From Coprinellus micaceus (taxonomy: Eukaryota > Basidiomycota > Agaricomycetes > Agaricales > Psathyrellaceae), in the NCBI GenBank assembly GCA_951394405.1, contig OX596337.1:4030001-4094000 (forward strand): a stretch of DNA of 64,000 nucleotides, written 5' to 3'. The notes beneath the pieces were generated by a model. That model did not search any database. It saw nothing but the letters and a program-made list of their open reading frames with translations, and had not been told where the DNA came from. The position numbers were made by a program, and so were the translations under genes. This document shows positions 24,902 through 37,200 of the stretch, in pieces. Each line of letters begins with the position of its first letter. Position 1 is the stretch's first letter.

Positions 24902-25917
24902 GTCGTGGTGGGAAGGAATGTACAAGACGTCATGGCCTGCGCAACCGTCAACCTTTTTATAGCATGGCGCCAAGTGTTCTGACGCCTCAATGCTTGATCT
25001 CTATCACTGAGTCCGTCGGTCTCGGGAAAGCTGTAACTGTTGCTTGCAGGTGTGGCAGAGGTATTCCTGTGACATGAAGGAGGTGTGCAGAAAGCTGTAA
25101 GCCCCTTGATAATTTCACGTCGGTGTGACCCTAAAAGCACGCTCCCAAGCCCAACTCCCTCCCTAACTCACCTGGGCGAGTGAAGGAGCTTTCCGGAATA
25201 TGAATCCGCAGCACCACCTGATCACAGCGTTTCTGAGCATACGACTCCGCTGCCGATCCAGTTGGGCACCGGCCACTAAACCTATGGACTTGGCCATTCA
25301 ACCGCCCATGAAACATTATGCACCTCGAGGCACACTCGGGCTGAAAAGGCTCATTGACCAGGCTGCGGAACGAGGTTTGGCTGCGCAATTGCATGGATCG
25401 TGAATACACCAAAGATTGATACCACAAACTATATACACCAATCTCACCAAGTGCCGAGGACATTGCCCTTTGTCCAGAATTGGAAATCGAAGTTGTTCTG
25501 TGAGCTAGGCTCGCGAAAGCATTCGGCCAGCTGGACCTGTGCACAGACCCGAAAGAGTCGATTATTGGAGATTAGAGCCTTAAGGGAGGTATTGAATACG
25601 GCTTCGCTCGCCTCTCATGACGAAAAGAAGGTACTTGTGGGCACAAGGGCCGCTCTTAGTCCACGCCCTTCCAGTTCAAGGCCCGGCAAGCCAGGCCAGC
25701 TGACCCTCATACGCGATTCGATAGGCTGCGATGTGTCAAGCAATGCTGCGGTAGGGTCAAATAGGAGGAGAAATGCTTCGACGAGATGGAGCAAGCAGGG
25801 TCCAAGCAACTCCGCCTCGGCAAACCCCGACACCTTCATATCTCGACTCGCACGCTTTCGCCCTTGATCCTGAACGACGACCATCTCCTACCTTCGCTTT
25901 GCTTATCTGCAACAATC
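24902..25917. other. Intergenic region between divergent stomatin and Argonaute genes
   Basis: About 1 kb. Open frames on both strands lack domains and splice continuity. It should contain both promoters and the Argonaute leader. I see no repeat or RNA gene. Confidence 0.4.
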
Positions 25918-28900
25918 ATGCCTCCAAGAGCTGCTGGGACTCGCGGACAACGTCCACCACGCGGAGGAGGAGATCGCGGCGGAGGCCGCGGTGATCGTGG
26001 TCGTGGACGTGGACGTGGAGCTCCAGCACCTCGGGGCGGCATGCAGGGTGCTGATTCTGGCCCTGTCGGTCAACCAAGCATTGCTGGTGAGTTCAAAGGT
26101 CGACGAACTTATAAATGTCAGCTTTTCTCCTTGAGCGAGATTTGATTTCTTCTTATTCAAGCCAACGTGACCGCTGTTGGCGTTAAGCGCCCAGGATTCG
26201 GGACAGCGGGGCGGGTGATCAAAGTAAGGATGAACTCGTTCGAGGCCACTGTGGCCAATGATATATTGTACCAGTACGACGGTAAGGTATCGTCCTCCGA
26301 GACCCTCACCTTACTGACCCTTGCTGGCCCTTTGTTCGTTACAGTCGGTACGACAATACCCTCGCCACTTGTGTGACGTGGACATCTCATTTTTCTCTGT
26401 AGTGTCCACGCCCGACGACCTGTCCAGGAAGTTCCGACTGAGACTCATGGATAAGCTCCAGGAAGATCAACCTGGCTTGTTCCCCAGCCCAGTCATATAC
26501 GACGGCAAAGCCATCATGTTCTCAAAGCATAAGCTGGCACTCGCCAATCCTGAGGCGAAGAAACCTGTCGAATCTAAGCAGGTAATTATTTGTTCCTCAT
26601 TTCCTTCCTTTTCCTCTAGTCATCTGTACATTCTAGTTCGACATCGTCGTCGATCCTCCTCGGGGTACCAAACCCCCCAAGGTCTACAACCTAAAGATCA
26701 CCCAGGCCAAGGAAGGCCAAACCGTGAATCTCCAGTAAGGCCCAAATCACCGACTCACCCAGATCCGTTCTGACCACGTTTAGTGTCTTACACGAGTTCG
26801 TCGCTGGCCGCATTACACAAGATTCCTCTGTTCAAATGGCTGAAATGGTATACCTCTTTCTATTTCGGGGTCGACCCGACTGATCGATATCTAGGCGCTG
26901 AACATCTCCATGAGGATGGTTCCCCAGAAGAAGTACGCTTCTAATGTCCGCTCCTTCTTCATCACGGACGGTAAGGCGCCCCTTGGCGGGGGACTTGAGG
27001 TATACAGAGGGTACTTCCAGTCTCTTCGTCCTGCCATAGGTCGCCTCCTCGTCAACGTGGATGTCAGTTCGGGCGTGTTCTATCGCTCTGGGCCGTTGCA
27101 CTTCGTGTGCATGGACGTCTTAGGTTTGCCGCAAGGGGAATTGAATCGTCCAGCACAGGCCTTCTCCCCAGCTAACAAGAGGAAGCTGGAGTCCTTCTTT
27201 CGCACCATGAAGGTGGTGACACAGCACACGGGGCGGGCAAAGACCCATGCGGTCCAGGGTCTTGGACAGCCCGCTTCGACAAAGTTCAATCATCAGGAGT
27301 GGGGCTCCATAACAGTAACGAACTATATCAAGCGCCAGTATAACATCACCTTGCGGAGTCCGGCATTTCCTTGCGTCAAGGTACGTGTATCCTTTCGAAT
27401 GCCCTTTCCACACTTTTATTCGAACTGAATACGTGAATAGATCGGGAGGGATGCTTTAATCCCTATGGAACTTTGCGAAGTCCTTCCCGGGCAGTTCTGC
27501 AAGTCCCAGCTTGACCCTGACCAGACAAGGAGGATGGTCGAATTCTCAACGGTAAAGCCCCCTGCGAGGTTCCAGGCCATTCAGCAGGGGCTCCAGGTAA
27601 CATTCCTACGTCCCCACCTCTTTATGTGACTTGGAAGCTGATTATCGTGTGTTTGACAGATGCTGGACTACGGTCAAAGCGAGTACGTTAGGCAGTGTGG
27701 GGTCGTAGTCAACCCACAGTTCGTTGAGGTTGATGCGCGTATCCTACCGGAGCCTGTGATCAAGTGCTTTCCGGACAGAGACCTTAGGAAGGCGGAATTC
27801 GTGCGTACATGATATCCCTGTAACTCGCAAGTTATACTGACGGAATGAATAGACCCCCGCAGGCGGAAAATGGAACATGTTAGCCCCACCACCTCCGTAC
27901 CCTGATCTAACACTGATTTTCTTCGACAGGCTGAACCGAAAGTACTACCGGCCGGCGAGGATTACTGGATTCATGGTCGTTATCTTTGAGAGCGAACGGA
28001 GGTTCGGGGAGCAGATTTACAAGGACATGGTGAAGAGCTTCGTCGGTGCTGCGAAGGACTTTGGTGAGTCTCCTGCCACTTCCGCCGCTGCTCATAGTTA
28101 CTGAGCGCTCGCTCGGTGTATACAGGGCTTATAATCGAAGATCCTGTCCCCCACGTCAAGTGGGTCACGAACAGGACTAACGTCAACGACGTAAGTGTAC
28201 ACGCCTTTCCACTCTCTGCACGGATTTTGTTTTCGTCAAATACCGACGTCCCTTTTGCAGACCCTGACGCAGTGCGGTCGGGCATACTTCCAGGACAAGA
28301 AGCAAGGCCACCCCGGGCCCTCGCTTATCCTCGCCGTCCTTCCCCCGAGCAGTAAGGACTTGTACAACGCCGTCAAGCGGTGCGTGTCCACAGTGTCGAC
28401 CTAATGTGTCCCCAAAGCTAACTTGCTGCTCTTGGTTAGGTTTGGCTTCGTTGCGAGGGGTATCGCGACCCAGTGTCTCTTATCTACGAAGTGCGGGAGA
28501 GCGGCCCATCAGTACTGGGCGAATATCATGCTCAAGTGAGTCAAAGCTTTTTTTCAGAACGGGAACGGGAGCGAGACACTGATTAACGACCTCAAAAGGG
28601 TGAACGTGAAGCTCGATGGAACGAATTTCGTCCCGAACCTCAAAATCATTGATCCTGCGAAGCCAACTATCGTCTTTGGTAAGTAATATTTTCTTGACTA
28701 ATCTCGTTGTGGGATGGTGCTAACTGGGGACGTAGGAGCGGACGCCGTGCACCCGGCGCCTGGAGCTGGCGAGAAGCCGTCCTTCACCGCGCTTGCGTCG
28801 AGCGTTGACTCGATGTTGGCCAAGTACATTGCGTCGAATGGGATCCAAGGAGGTGGGAGAGAGATGATTCAAGACCTACAGGCGATGTCCAAGGTAAGAG

Positions 28901-30130
28901 TATGAATCGTTTATCGCGTAATTCCTCGTTGCTGAGATGGGCGTTCTTCCTACCCTCCTCTTGCAGCACGCGTTGGAGAAGTGGCAGCAGTATCAGGGGA
29001 CCGTCGAGAAGAAGCGGGCGCCTCCGGTTCGACTGTTCTACATTCGAGGTACGGGTTGCATTTATCGGTGGGTGGAGGGTCTCTGATGTGTCTTTAGATG
29101 GCGTTTCCGAAGGCGAGTTCCAGCAAGTCCTAGATAAAGGTGGGCTTCTAAACAGCTTCCCTTTCACTCTCGTATACCGGCTCACGCTTCACTACCCTCT
29201 CGCAGAACTCCCCAAGATCAAAGGTACGGCCCCATCCAATCCATACCTGTATTGAGCTCATCGAAGGATCCTCCTGCTCGTTAGCTGCTTGCCAGGAGAT
29301 GAAGTGCAATCCGAAGATTACGGTCATTATCGTCGTCAAACGGCACCACCACCGGGGTGTACCTGTCGACCCTCGAGATGCAGATCAGAGTGGTAACGTC
29401 CCGGCTGGGTCGACGATTGATACGGGTATTACGCACCCCGTTGAGCACGATTTTATCCAGTATTCGCATGGTGGGATTTTGGGTACGAGTCGGCCTGCAA
29501 GATATACGGTGAGTAATTCCGTTCACTGCCAGGTCAGAGGTACTGATTTCCATTGGTGCTGTAGGTTTTGTACGATGTAAGTGGAGATCTGGTTGTCGGA
29601 AGGGGCTCTGAGTGCTCACTGAATTTCGCTGGATATAGGAGAATAACATGAGGTAAGGACTGGTTGTGGCACCTCTATCTTGTGGGTCGATTCGCTCGCT
29701 AACTACCCTGTCCCTTAGCCCCAACGCCATTCAGGAGCTCACATACGGGCTTGCACACAGCCTTCCCAGGGCTACCCGCTCGGTTTCTATCCCAGCCCCT
29801 GTCTATCGTACGTCCTCCCTCACCCCTCGCCCCCTTTTTCTTTCTCTACTATCGGTGCACTGACTACGTGCATCCCAATCCCAGACGCCCACATAATCTG
29901 CGAGAAGCGCGCTATACACTTCGACCCTACAGCGAACCTCGGGTCTGATACGGCGAGTGTGGCGTCTGGAGGGGCGGGGGCGCCGACGTTGGAGCAGTAT
30001 AGGGCGGCTTGGTCGCCGATGCATGCGGCCCAGGCTGGGGTTATGTATTGGATGGTACGTGTTTGTGTCTTTGCGTTTGAAGGGGGCTCGTTGTGGATAC
30101 CTAATGCTGATTGGGGGTTTGGTATAGTGA
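25918..30130 (+). CDS. AGO: Argonaute (AGO-clade RNA silencing nuclease)
   Basis: Core RNAi effector that binds small guide RNAs and cleaves matching RNA. The ATG at 25918 opens an arginine/glycine-rich tail (RGG repeats, about residues 10-45). N, L1, PAZ, MID and PIWI domains follow across many short introns. PIWI carries the complete slicer tetrad: Asp in FGADAVHP (about 28735), the Glu finger in REMIQDL (about 28858), Asp in FYIRDGVSEGEF (about 29038-29120, split by an intron) and His in VYHAHIICEKR (split by an intron near 29810-29883). The block RHHHRGVPVDPRD and the TSRPARYTVLYDEN block are also typical. The C-terminus reads AAQAGVMYWM, and the stop codon TGA lies directly after the acceptor of the last intron (30128-30130). 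I estimate about 950-1,000 residues. It appears intact and catalytically competent. Confidence 0.95.
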
Positions 30131-30791
30131 GTCCAATGTCGCAATGGGGGTGGTGGCAAAGGTTCGTCTTTGCGACGCTTCTCGACTCAGAATCTCGAGG
30201 ATGTGTTCCGTTCCATGTCCCGTGTTCGTTCGCTATCGCGTGCTATCTTGTTTGTCGCCCATTACTTATGTCTCTCCGCCTTGTCCAATTGTCTGCAGGA
30301 TTAGCCAAACCTTTGATACAAATATTTGTGTTTGCCTCCCTCGAAATGTATTTGTACTCGAAGAACACGATATCGGTTTTCCCATCGTCCATGCATCGAA
30401 GCTCGGACTTCAGATTGCCGCTTGCTCATCGTGACTCACGCAAAGAGAAATATGAATGATAGTTTCGGTTATAGTACAACTACAAGGAAGAGGCTAGCTC
30501 GTGAATAGAGGGGAAAGTGTACGAGGATGGACACAGTTGGAGGTTGTTACAAGCCCGATTGGTTCCAGTCCATGCGAGATATGAAGTGCTTTAGTACAGT
30601 GTGACAAGTCGTGTCCCAGAATCCGACCTTGAGGGGTGGGGGTATCGTCATTGTTCATCCGTGTTGGGGCGTATGTGTCCGGTTGGTCTAATCCGCATTG
30701 GCTGGTTGGTGTTCGCATGCTTATAACGTTGGTGTGGAATATTGTGTCTTCGCCGTCGTCACCATGAAACGGAGCTGGGGCCGGCCAGGCT
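30131..30791. other. 3' flanks of Argonaute and of the small minus-strand gene
   Basis: About 660 bp between two convergent genes. It is AT-richer, with no coding exon supported. A long minus-strand frame (30494-30967) is a shadow of the small gene at 30792-31110. Confidence 0.45.
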
Positions 30792-31110
30792 TTACCAGTA
30801 AATTCGGCGCTCGACAGTCTTGTACCGGGCGGGTGCGATGGTAGGGCGGGTGTACACGGTTCGGCGCACACGGGTGACGGTGGGGTACCAGGCGTGGTAG
30901 ACCTCTGGGAGGCCGTCGAGCTGGACTTCGACGATTTGGCGACCGGCGTAGTCGACGTGCGAGCCAACGACGAGGCCCTCGGCGTTGCCCCTGATGCCGT
31001 GGCGCAGGGTGACGACGTCTCCGGCCTATTCGTGGGGGTAAGGAAGTGGGTGAGCGCTAGATGTGTAGGAGAGTTGGGGTGCGTACAGCGATGTATTCGT
31101 AGTCAGACAT
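30792..31110 (-). CDS. Small spliced protein of about 85 residues, unknown function
   Basis: Exon 1 (31110-31087) encodes MSDYEYIA and ends at a GT donor. Exon 2 (31025-30792) starts after an AG acceptor in phase 0 with AGDVVTLRHGIRGNAEGLVVG and ends VERRIYW-stop. The reading frame has strong codon bias (C in third position). The sequence looks like a small beta-rich domain (GDVVTLRHG, IVEVQLDGLPEVYHAWYP). I do not know the family; a KOW- or SH3-like barrel is one possibility. The short first exon hides the gene from simple ORF searches. Confidence 0.65.
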
Positions 31111-32253
31111 TTGGTAGGTTGGGGTGTGGGTGAACGAGGCGAAATTTGAATCTGGTGTCTTGAGTGGCGGTTACTAGTAGCTGGAATGGCCTCGGCGTCA
31201 GTCGATATTCCTCCGGCATCATATGGCATCATGCATCATGGGCACAATTGGATTTCTATCCCTCCCATTGTTCTCCTCGACATCACCGTCCTCGTCGCCG
31301 ACAACGACGAGGGCAAGACCACCTCCATGACGAGCACCCGGGGAGATGTCGGAGGCCACGGGGAAAGGGTGTAGATCCAAGCACCACCGATGCACGTCCA
31401 GCTCGAAGCTTACTCACTGTACGAACTAGGGTCTAGTCGCTGTGCTCGACGACGAGCTCGGTCGGTGTCGTTCGGAGGGAAGGAGGTAGGGAAGAAGAGT
31501 GGGATAAGGGGAAGGGTTTATAAGGCCCCGATTAGATGACGGTTTGATGGGAATACAATGCCTCGTGTTCTTGCATCGAGGCCGCCTCGCGTTTTCACGC
31601 ACGGACGCAGACATTATTCTACTTGCGCCGTCCCCTTCTCCTAGTCCCTTCTTATTCCCTGGGGTAGAGTGCGGCCCCTTGTATTTTAGGGACACCTGGA
31701 GTTGGTTTTAGGATTATTTAGAGGCATTGAAGACTACAATTCTCGAGGAATACCCCGGATTTGATTCCGCGCAAGAGATAGGGGCGGACAGGCTGCTCGC
31801 AACGATTGCCCCGGATATCGGTCAATAGAGCTCCTGGTCTTCTTGTTCTCTGGGGCTCGGTTCGGTCCCCGGAACACCTGGGATTTTTCATTCATGTCCA
31901 CCGGATTCGGGTCAGAAGATCCTTCCTGGATCCCTAAGCCCTGACACCCTGGTACGCGCGCAAGACCACCTGGGTTACAAAAAAGCGGAATGCTATGCTT
32001 CGAGGGTATCGTCATTTCTCGGCTTTTTTGATGGTCGGCGAAATGGGTACGCTGAGGAGAAAGGGTGCTCAACACCTTCGCGGTGTTACTACAGTTGGAG
32101 TGGGAGCGCGAGACCATCTGGTATCCAGCCTTCTCAGCGAATGCTCGGAGCGTTCAGCACAGTTTCAGGGTTTCAAACATACCGTAAAGCCCTACCGCCC
32201 TCATGTCGTCCTTGAGGCACGGCGTGAAGCGGAACTACCGGCTATTTCATGCT
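31111..32253. other. Gene-poor region
   Basis: About 1.1 kb. A plus-strand frame at 31186-31374 (62 codons) has coding-like third-position C bias in its second half but no recognisable domain and no downstream exon. I do not call it a gene. The rest (31440-32250) shows nothing I can name. Confidence 0.35.
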
Positions 32254-32760
32254 TCAAGGGGTGCAACAGGGTTTAGCGAAGATCGAGTGTGTAGGTCGCT
32301 GGCTTGGCGTCAACAAGCCGGGTGCCATCGGAAAGAGCCACTGAACGGTGCTCGCGGTTCCTGAGCGGGCGGGCTCGTCGTTTGCAGTCCGATACACTTC
32401 GAGGGGGATGGTGGCCCCAACGGGTGACGCTGCCGCCGCAGTGAGCACCAACCGATGAGCGCTTAGCTCTAGCCAGACCAGTTCACCGTGCCAAGCAGTG
32501 CGACCAGCCGAAAACTCCGTAGAAAACACACCGAGCCCCAGACGTGGAAACCTACGATTGCCCTTTCATGACCTTGCGAAGGGCGGTAGGGGACGAGGGA
32601 TACGTTTCGAAGCTTTCCAGATCCATACGAACCCCCCCTTGTCGTCGTCCAGCAACAAGAAGCGTCCACCCGAGCGGAGGATGTCGCCGGTAGAAGGACC
32701 CACGCCCATTCCCGCTGCCAACCCTAGTATCCCCGTCCGAAGACCCTGACATCATCAATG
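32254..32760 (-). pseudogene. Possible decayed gene, one in-frame stop
   Basis: One minus-strand frame stays open over about 500 bp except for a TGA near 32567. Before the stop it reads GDILRSGGRFLLLDDDKGG and WIWKASKRIPRPLP; after it, WHGELVWLELSAHRLVLTA and IPLEVYRTANDE. The composition is protein-like, reminiscent of beta-propeller-type sequence in fungal F-box/WD-like proteins. No start codon context or matching intron is convincing. It could be a remnant, or two exons around an unrecognised intron. Confidence 0.3.
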
Positions 32761-33113
32761 AATTGACCACTCAATAGCGTCCTGTCAAAGATAAGCTAAG
32801 CGCTAAGCGCCCAATCTTGCGGAGTGGAGTGCGAGGAGCCACTCCCGAGCCAGTCGGAAAACGTAGTGAAGCACCACAGATGGGTGCAGCGAACGATTAC
32901 AATTACAAGGTATTCGATTAGCTGAACGTTCGCAAGGTCTTTGCGGATGGACGTCGTCAGCCTCGCTCGAACGAGGGCGAAGGGAATCGAAAGGACGTAC
33001 AGGATATAGAATACAACAACGCAGCTTCGTCTTCAGACTTCATCATCTTCCCCCCAGTATGCACATCTCTCTCTCTCCTCCCAACCCAGACACACTCCAT
33101 CTCCCTCCCCTCG
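32761..33113. other. Intergenic region
   Basis: About 350 bp with no supported coding sequence. It contains a pyrimidine-rich stretch near 33070-33110. Confidence 0.4.
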
Positions 33114-33515
33114 CTACGAAATCAAACACTTGAAAATCGCATCATCCAATAACGTCCTATTCTTCCTCCTAATCCTCGAAAGCGCCTCCGTATCCACAAA
33201 ATCATGGTAAAACGGCCCCCCATGCAGATGCATATGCATCGACGACGGCGATGGGTCGTTCGGGAGGCCGAGGATCCCAGCAACACGCACCCGGGCTTGG
33301 TCCAGGGCTTCCATCGTGCGTCGCAGGTCGACTAGGACGTCGAGAAGTTGGGGACGCCCCCCAGGGTCGCTGTTGCCGCGGGCTGGGGCGAAGTGCATGT
33401 CCATTGGCTGTGCGAGGTGAGCGATGGGGGTGGGGATGGAGATAAAGACACTCACGATTCGGAGGAACCGTTCGAGAGCCATGTCCATATCCGGGCCACT
33501 GATAAATGTAGGCAT
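33114..33515 (-). CDS. Small hypothetical protein (about 117-133 residues)
   Basis: Starts MPTFISGPDMDMALERFLRI. A 48-bp stretch with GTGAGT at its start and CACAG at its end then looks like an intron, although it is also open in frame. The frame continues MDMHFAPARGNSDPGGRPQ, DVLVDLRRTMEALDQARV and IRRKNRTLLDDAIFKCL, ending at 33114. Composition and codon use look coding, with a helical middle. No known domain. With the intron removed the protein is about 117 residues. Confidence 0.5.
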   Translation of the reverse strand: MPTFISGPDMDMALERFLRIVSVFISIPTPIAHLAQPMDMHFAPARGNSDPGGRPQLLDVLVDLRRTMEALDQARVRVAGILGLPNDPSPSSMHMHLHGGPFYHDFVDTEALSRIRRKNRTLLDDAIFKCLIS

Positions 33516-34092
33516 TATTCAACGCGGGTTACGATAAAATATATGGCGTTGAGACGTTGAAGTAGGTGTAGAGGTGCGCTCGCTTGCTCTCTCGTAGCAC
33601 TCGGGTTAACTGCGGGATGCTGTTTCCAGGGACGGAGGGGCGTTTCTCCTCTTGGTGGCTGCCGTAGATCCGGTTCAGGGCTTGAAAGGCAGTCGAGGGG
33701 CCTTAAACAAAGCAAGGCGGATGTCCTCAACCGGTTAAATAGGGTGGCCCCAAAGGCGGGTTTGAAAGGGAGTGGGTTGAAAGGAAGAGATAGGAGCCTG
33801 GAGCCTCGGGCTATTTCTAAAACATATGACTTACGATCGTTTACGACGTCAGCAGAAGTGAGATCCACGTGGTGGGGTTATGGGTCCGTATGGGTGCAGA
33901 GTGGTGGAGGAGGAGAGGCGCTCCAAAGGAGCGACGAGGAACAACGACATTGCGAGCATTCGCATCAAAAGGGATACGGTACATGGTTGTGAGAGGCAGG
34001 AAAACTTGCGGCTGAAAGGGAGTATGGGAACTTGGGAAGAACATAGAAAAACATAGAAGGAGGCAGAAGAACGGAAGCAGAGGAGGCAAAAA
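33516..34092. other. Intergenic region before tRNA-Val
   Basis: About 580 bp. A 117-codon minus-strand frame (33515-33868) has no domain and an unlikely composition. I leave it uncalled. Confidence 0.4.
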
Positions 34093-34166
34093 TGATTCGA
34101 CCCAGGCTCGAACTGGGGACCTTCTGTGTGTTAGACAGATGCGATAACCAACTACGCCACCGAACC
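34093..34166 (-). tRNA. tRNA-Val (anticodon AAC)
   Basis: A 74-nt cloverleaf on the minus strand. The acceptor stem GGTTCGG pairs with TCGAATC (two wobbles) and the discriminator is A. The anticodon stem TCTGT/ACAGA encloses loop CTAACAC, giving AAC. The T-arm is CCCAG-TTCGAGC-CTGGG. A run of five T follows the 3' end, a pol III terminator. No intron. Confidence 0.95.
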
Positions 34167-34257
34167 GCTGAGAGCAGGGCGACCGATACATAGCTCGTCT
34201 CGCCCCCGCCGGACAGGCCTTTAGCCAGCCGAGCCAACCAGAGAAACACCCGAAGAC

Positions 34258-37200
34258 CTACGCCCCGATAGCCCGCACCTTCTGGTCGAACTCTGCGCAC
34301 GCAAGGCTGACAACGCGGTACACCATCCAGTCCTGGTTGGTCACCCCAGCAGGCCTCTTGAAGTTCGACTTCACGCCCCCCTCGTCTTCTTCCTCGTCCC
34401 CATCGAGCTCGGCACCGTCGACCGTATCCTCCACGCCAATCAGCGTCTCATCATCCGGAGATGTGAAACCCACGCTCTCCCCAGTCCCCAACGTCGCCTC
34501 TGGATCCGATTCCTCTCCCGAAGACTCGGAGTCTTCCCAATCCCCCGTGGCCTCGACGAGGGATTGGCTGGGGGCTTTTCTCCAGTTGCTCTTCTTCTGA
34601 AGGACACTCGTTGGGCTGCGTGTGCCTGCAGCTTTGGCCCTGACGTTCGCTGCGCCTGCCTTGATGAGAAGCTGCTCGAGGGCCGCTTTGACGGTGAGGA
34701 GGATGAGACGGAAGTCTTCAAGGAGGTACCACATGTCGTTCCTGCGAATGCCGTTGGCGTTGACGATGGTATCCTTCTGCCCATGAATGTAGAAGTCGAG
34801 CAAATAGGCATTGAGTTTCGAAGAGATTGCCCTCCTACTTCCGGCGACAGCGGCATTCGACGCCTGACCCTTATCGGGGGCTGCAGAACTCGAGATGATG
34901 GCGTCGAGGCAGGGGATGGCGTGCGCATTGAGGTGGATGCCAGTTCGAACCGTGTTTGCTAGCTCTTGCACAGTGCTGAAGTCGTCATCGCGCAGACCAG
35001 AGTTCGCGACGTAAGCTGAACGGATGGTCGTCGGAGTGCTCGCTTGGCGGAGGAACTCCGTGAGCGAGCCGCCGCTCTGCTGACCATCAGTATTTGGTGC
35101 AAGCCGAGCGCCGCTCAGAGGCAAGGTAGGGCCTTCAACATCTGAGTGGGACTGGGCCGTGGAGTAGGCTCTAGCGTAGCCAACGAAGACCTCGAGAATG
35201 TCGTTTGCTTGCCGTTGGAGGGCCTTGCGCGCGAATCCAGGCATAGGTGGGAGAACAATCATGGATGGGTACTTCGACGTCAACCTTCGTAACTCTCCCT
35301 CGTTCTGGGACAAAGAATCCGGGAGAGGTCGACGATTGAAGAGATGAGCCATGAGGAGAATGTACATTCGCTTCGCCTCGTCCATCTTGATGTCGGTGTC
35401 GGTCGCCCGCGTTGGGATAGATTTGCAGATGGAGTGGAGTGCACCTGCTCGTAAGAGGCCCACAAGTGCAAGATTGCTTGGCTCTGCGTACTGGAGAGGA
35501 GTGGGCGATTAGCCAGGGCCGTACTCAGGTGAAACGCCAGAGGGCACTCACGTATAGGTGGCCTGCAATGGCGAACAGGTTCATCGGCTTCCCCTCTTCG
35601 TTCAACAACCCATTCCGCCTCAGGTACTCGATGCTAAACTGTACATGGTGTACGAGGTAGTCGTGGCCGACATCAGACGCAAAGCTAACCCGTGGCATTG
35701 ACATGAGGGTATTGATCGCTTTGACGACGTTTGGCGCGCGATTGCTCTCTTCGAGGAGGTTGCAAAGTCGAAGAACGAGGGTTGAGGTCAGAGGGAATCC
35801 GCCACCGAGGACAGGGAGTTTCGAGAGCATAAGCCGCTGGACGCGGTCCATGGGAAAGCCGTAGAAGATGACGTTTCCGAGAAGGTCATAACCGCGACGT
35901 CCAGCTCGACCTGCGCATTGTCGGTACTGACAAGGGATAGTTGATCAGAAGTAAACCTAGGTGAAGGGAACCATTGGTCCTTACCTCGAGAGCGGTTAGG
36001 AACGGAGAATCTGCACAGAAGACAGAGGTCTTCGCTGGGGCGTTGATACCAAGGGCAAGGGTTCCGGTGGCGACCACGACTCGCAAGAAACCTCTCCTGA
36101 ATAACCTGTCGGTGACATACGGTTAGCACAGGTAACGAGATGATTAAAAGGTAATTAAAAAAACATACGCTTCGACAAGGCTGCGATACCCTTTATTCAT
36201 ACCAGCGTGATGGACCCCAATCCCTCGTCGCAACAGGGCGAACGCCCAAGGCTGTACGTGCCCACCACGCCCGAGCTTCTCGATATCCTGCTCCAACTCC
36301 GACAGCGCGTACGACGACCTGTAATTCGCAAACGAGAACTCGGGTAAGGCTTGGTCCGGATCGAATGATTGTTCCCAAGTCCAAGCAGCTGCGCTGTGAT
36401 CCTCCGCGTTGCCCTGGTCCGGTTCGCTGCCCTTACGCTTCTTCTGTTTGTCGAGGCGAGCTGCTCGTTCTTTGGCGCCGATTTTCCAGGCTTCCCATTG
36501 GTCGAGCTTGCGCTTCCACGCCGGGCTGGTGGACTTGTACCGATCTTCGGCGGCCTCAAGGTATTCTCCGACTGCGTTTCCAATGAACTCACATCCAGTG
36601 CGATCGTAGTTGAACAGAATAGCGGGCTAGAGCGCAAAATGGTCAGACAGGACGCCACTGATACCAACAACGAGAGGCGGAGAATACTGACCAGTTCATT
36701 TCGCACATGGAGATCTGCCAGGAGATGGATCAGGTTTCGCTCGAATGTGAGCCTGCTGGGGGTCACATCGAGGGCCGACGAGGTGCTTTTCAAGACAGGG
36801 TCCTGAAGCTCGGCAACGACTTCGAGACCTACAGTCGTCGCATCCGATTGTGTGATACCCTGGAACGGTCCCGAGCCTTCAAGGAGCCCTGATATCACCT
36901 TCTTCAGTTCAGCCTCATACTCCAAGACGTCCCGCTGGCGTAACAAGATTTTGTGTCCAGAGAAGAAAGTTTTCGGATTCAGCCGCTCCAATGCATCTGA
37001 GCTCAACCCTCGTTTCGAAGCCACGGTCGTGAGGGCTCGATATAGCATCAACGTGTCTTTTGCCTCCATCGCAAGGTCGTCCGGAATCGCGGCCCTTCCG
37101 AAGGAGAGAGCACTGATGGGGTGTATAAACCTGGTACGTTCGGTGGCCTTGTGTTGCGTTAAACTGACGAACTCTTGTTCCTCTTCATCGTCCTTGATGA

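Noticed and set aside
25131..25544. 137-codon minus-strand frame upstream of Argonaute
   Set aside because: No domain, no homology I recognise and no splice continuation. Likely chance.
31186..31374. Short plus-strand gene (62 codons)
   Set aside because: Part of the frame has coding-like bias, but there is no domain, no continuation and no clear promoter. The opposite strand is also open.
33515..33868. 117-codon minus-strand frame
   Set aside because: Composition is rich in Leu, Pro and Arg as expected by chance in GC-rich DNA. No motif or splice context.
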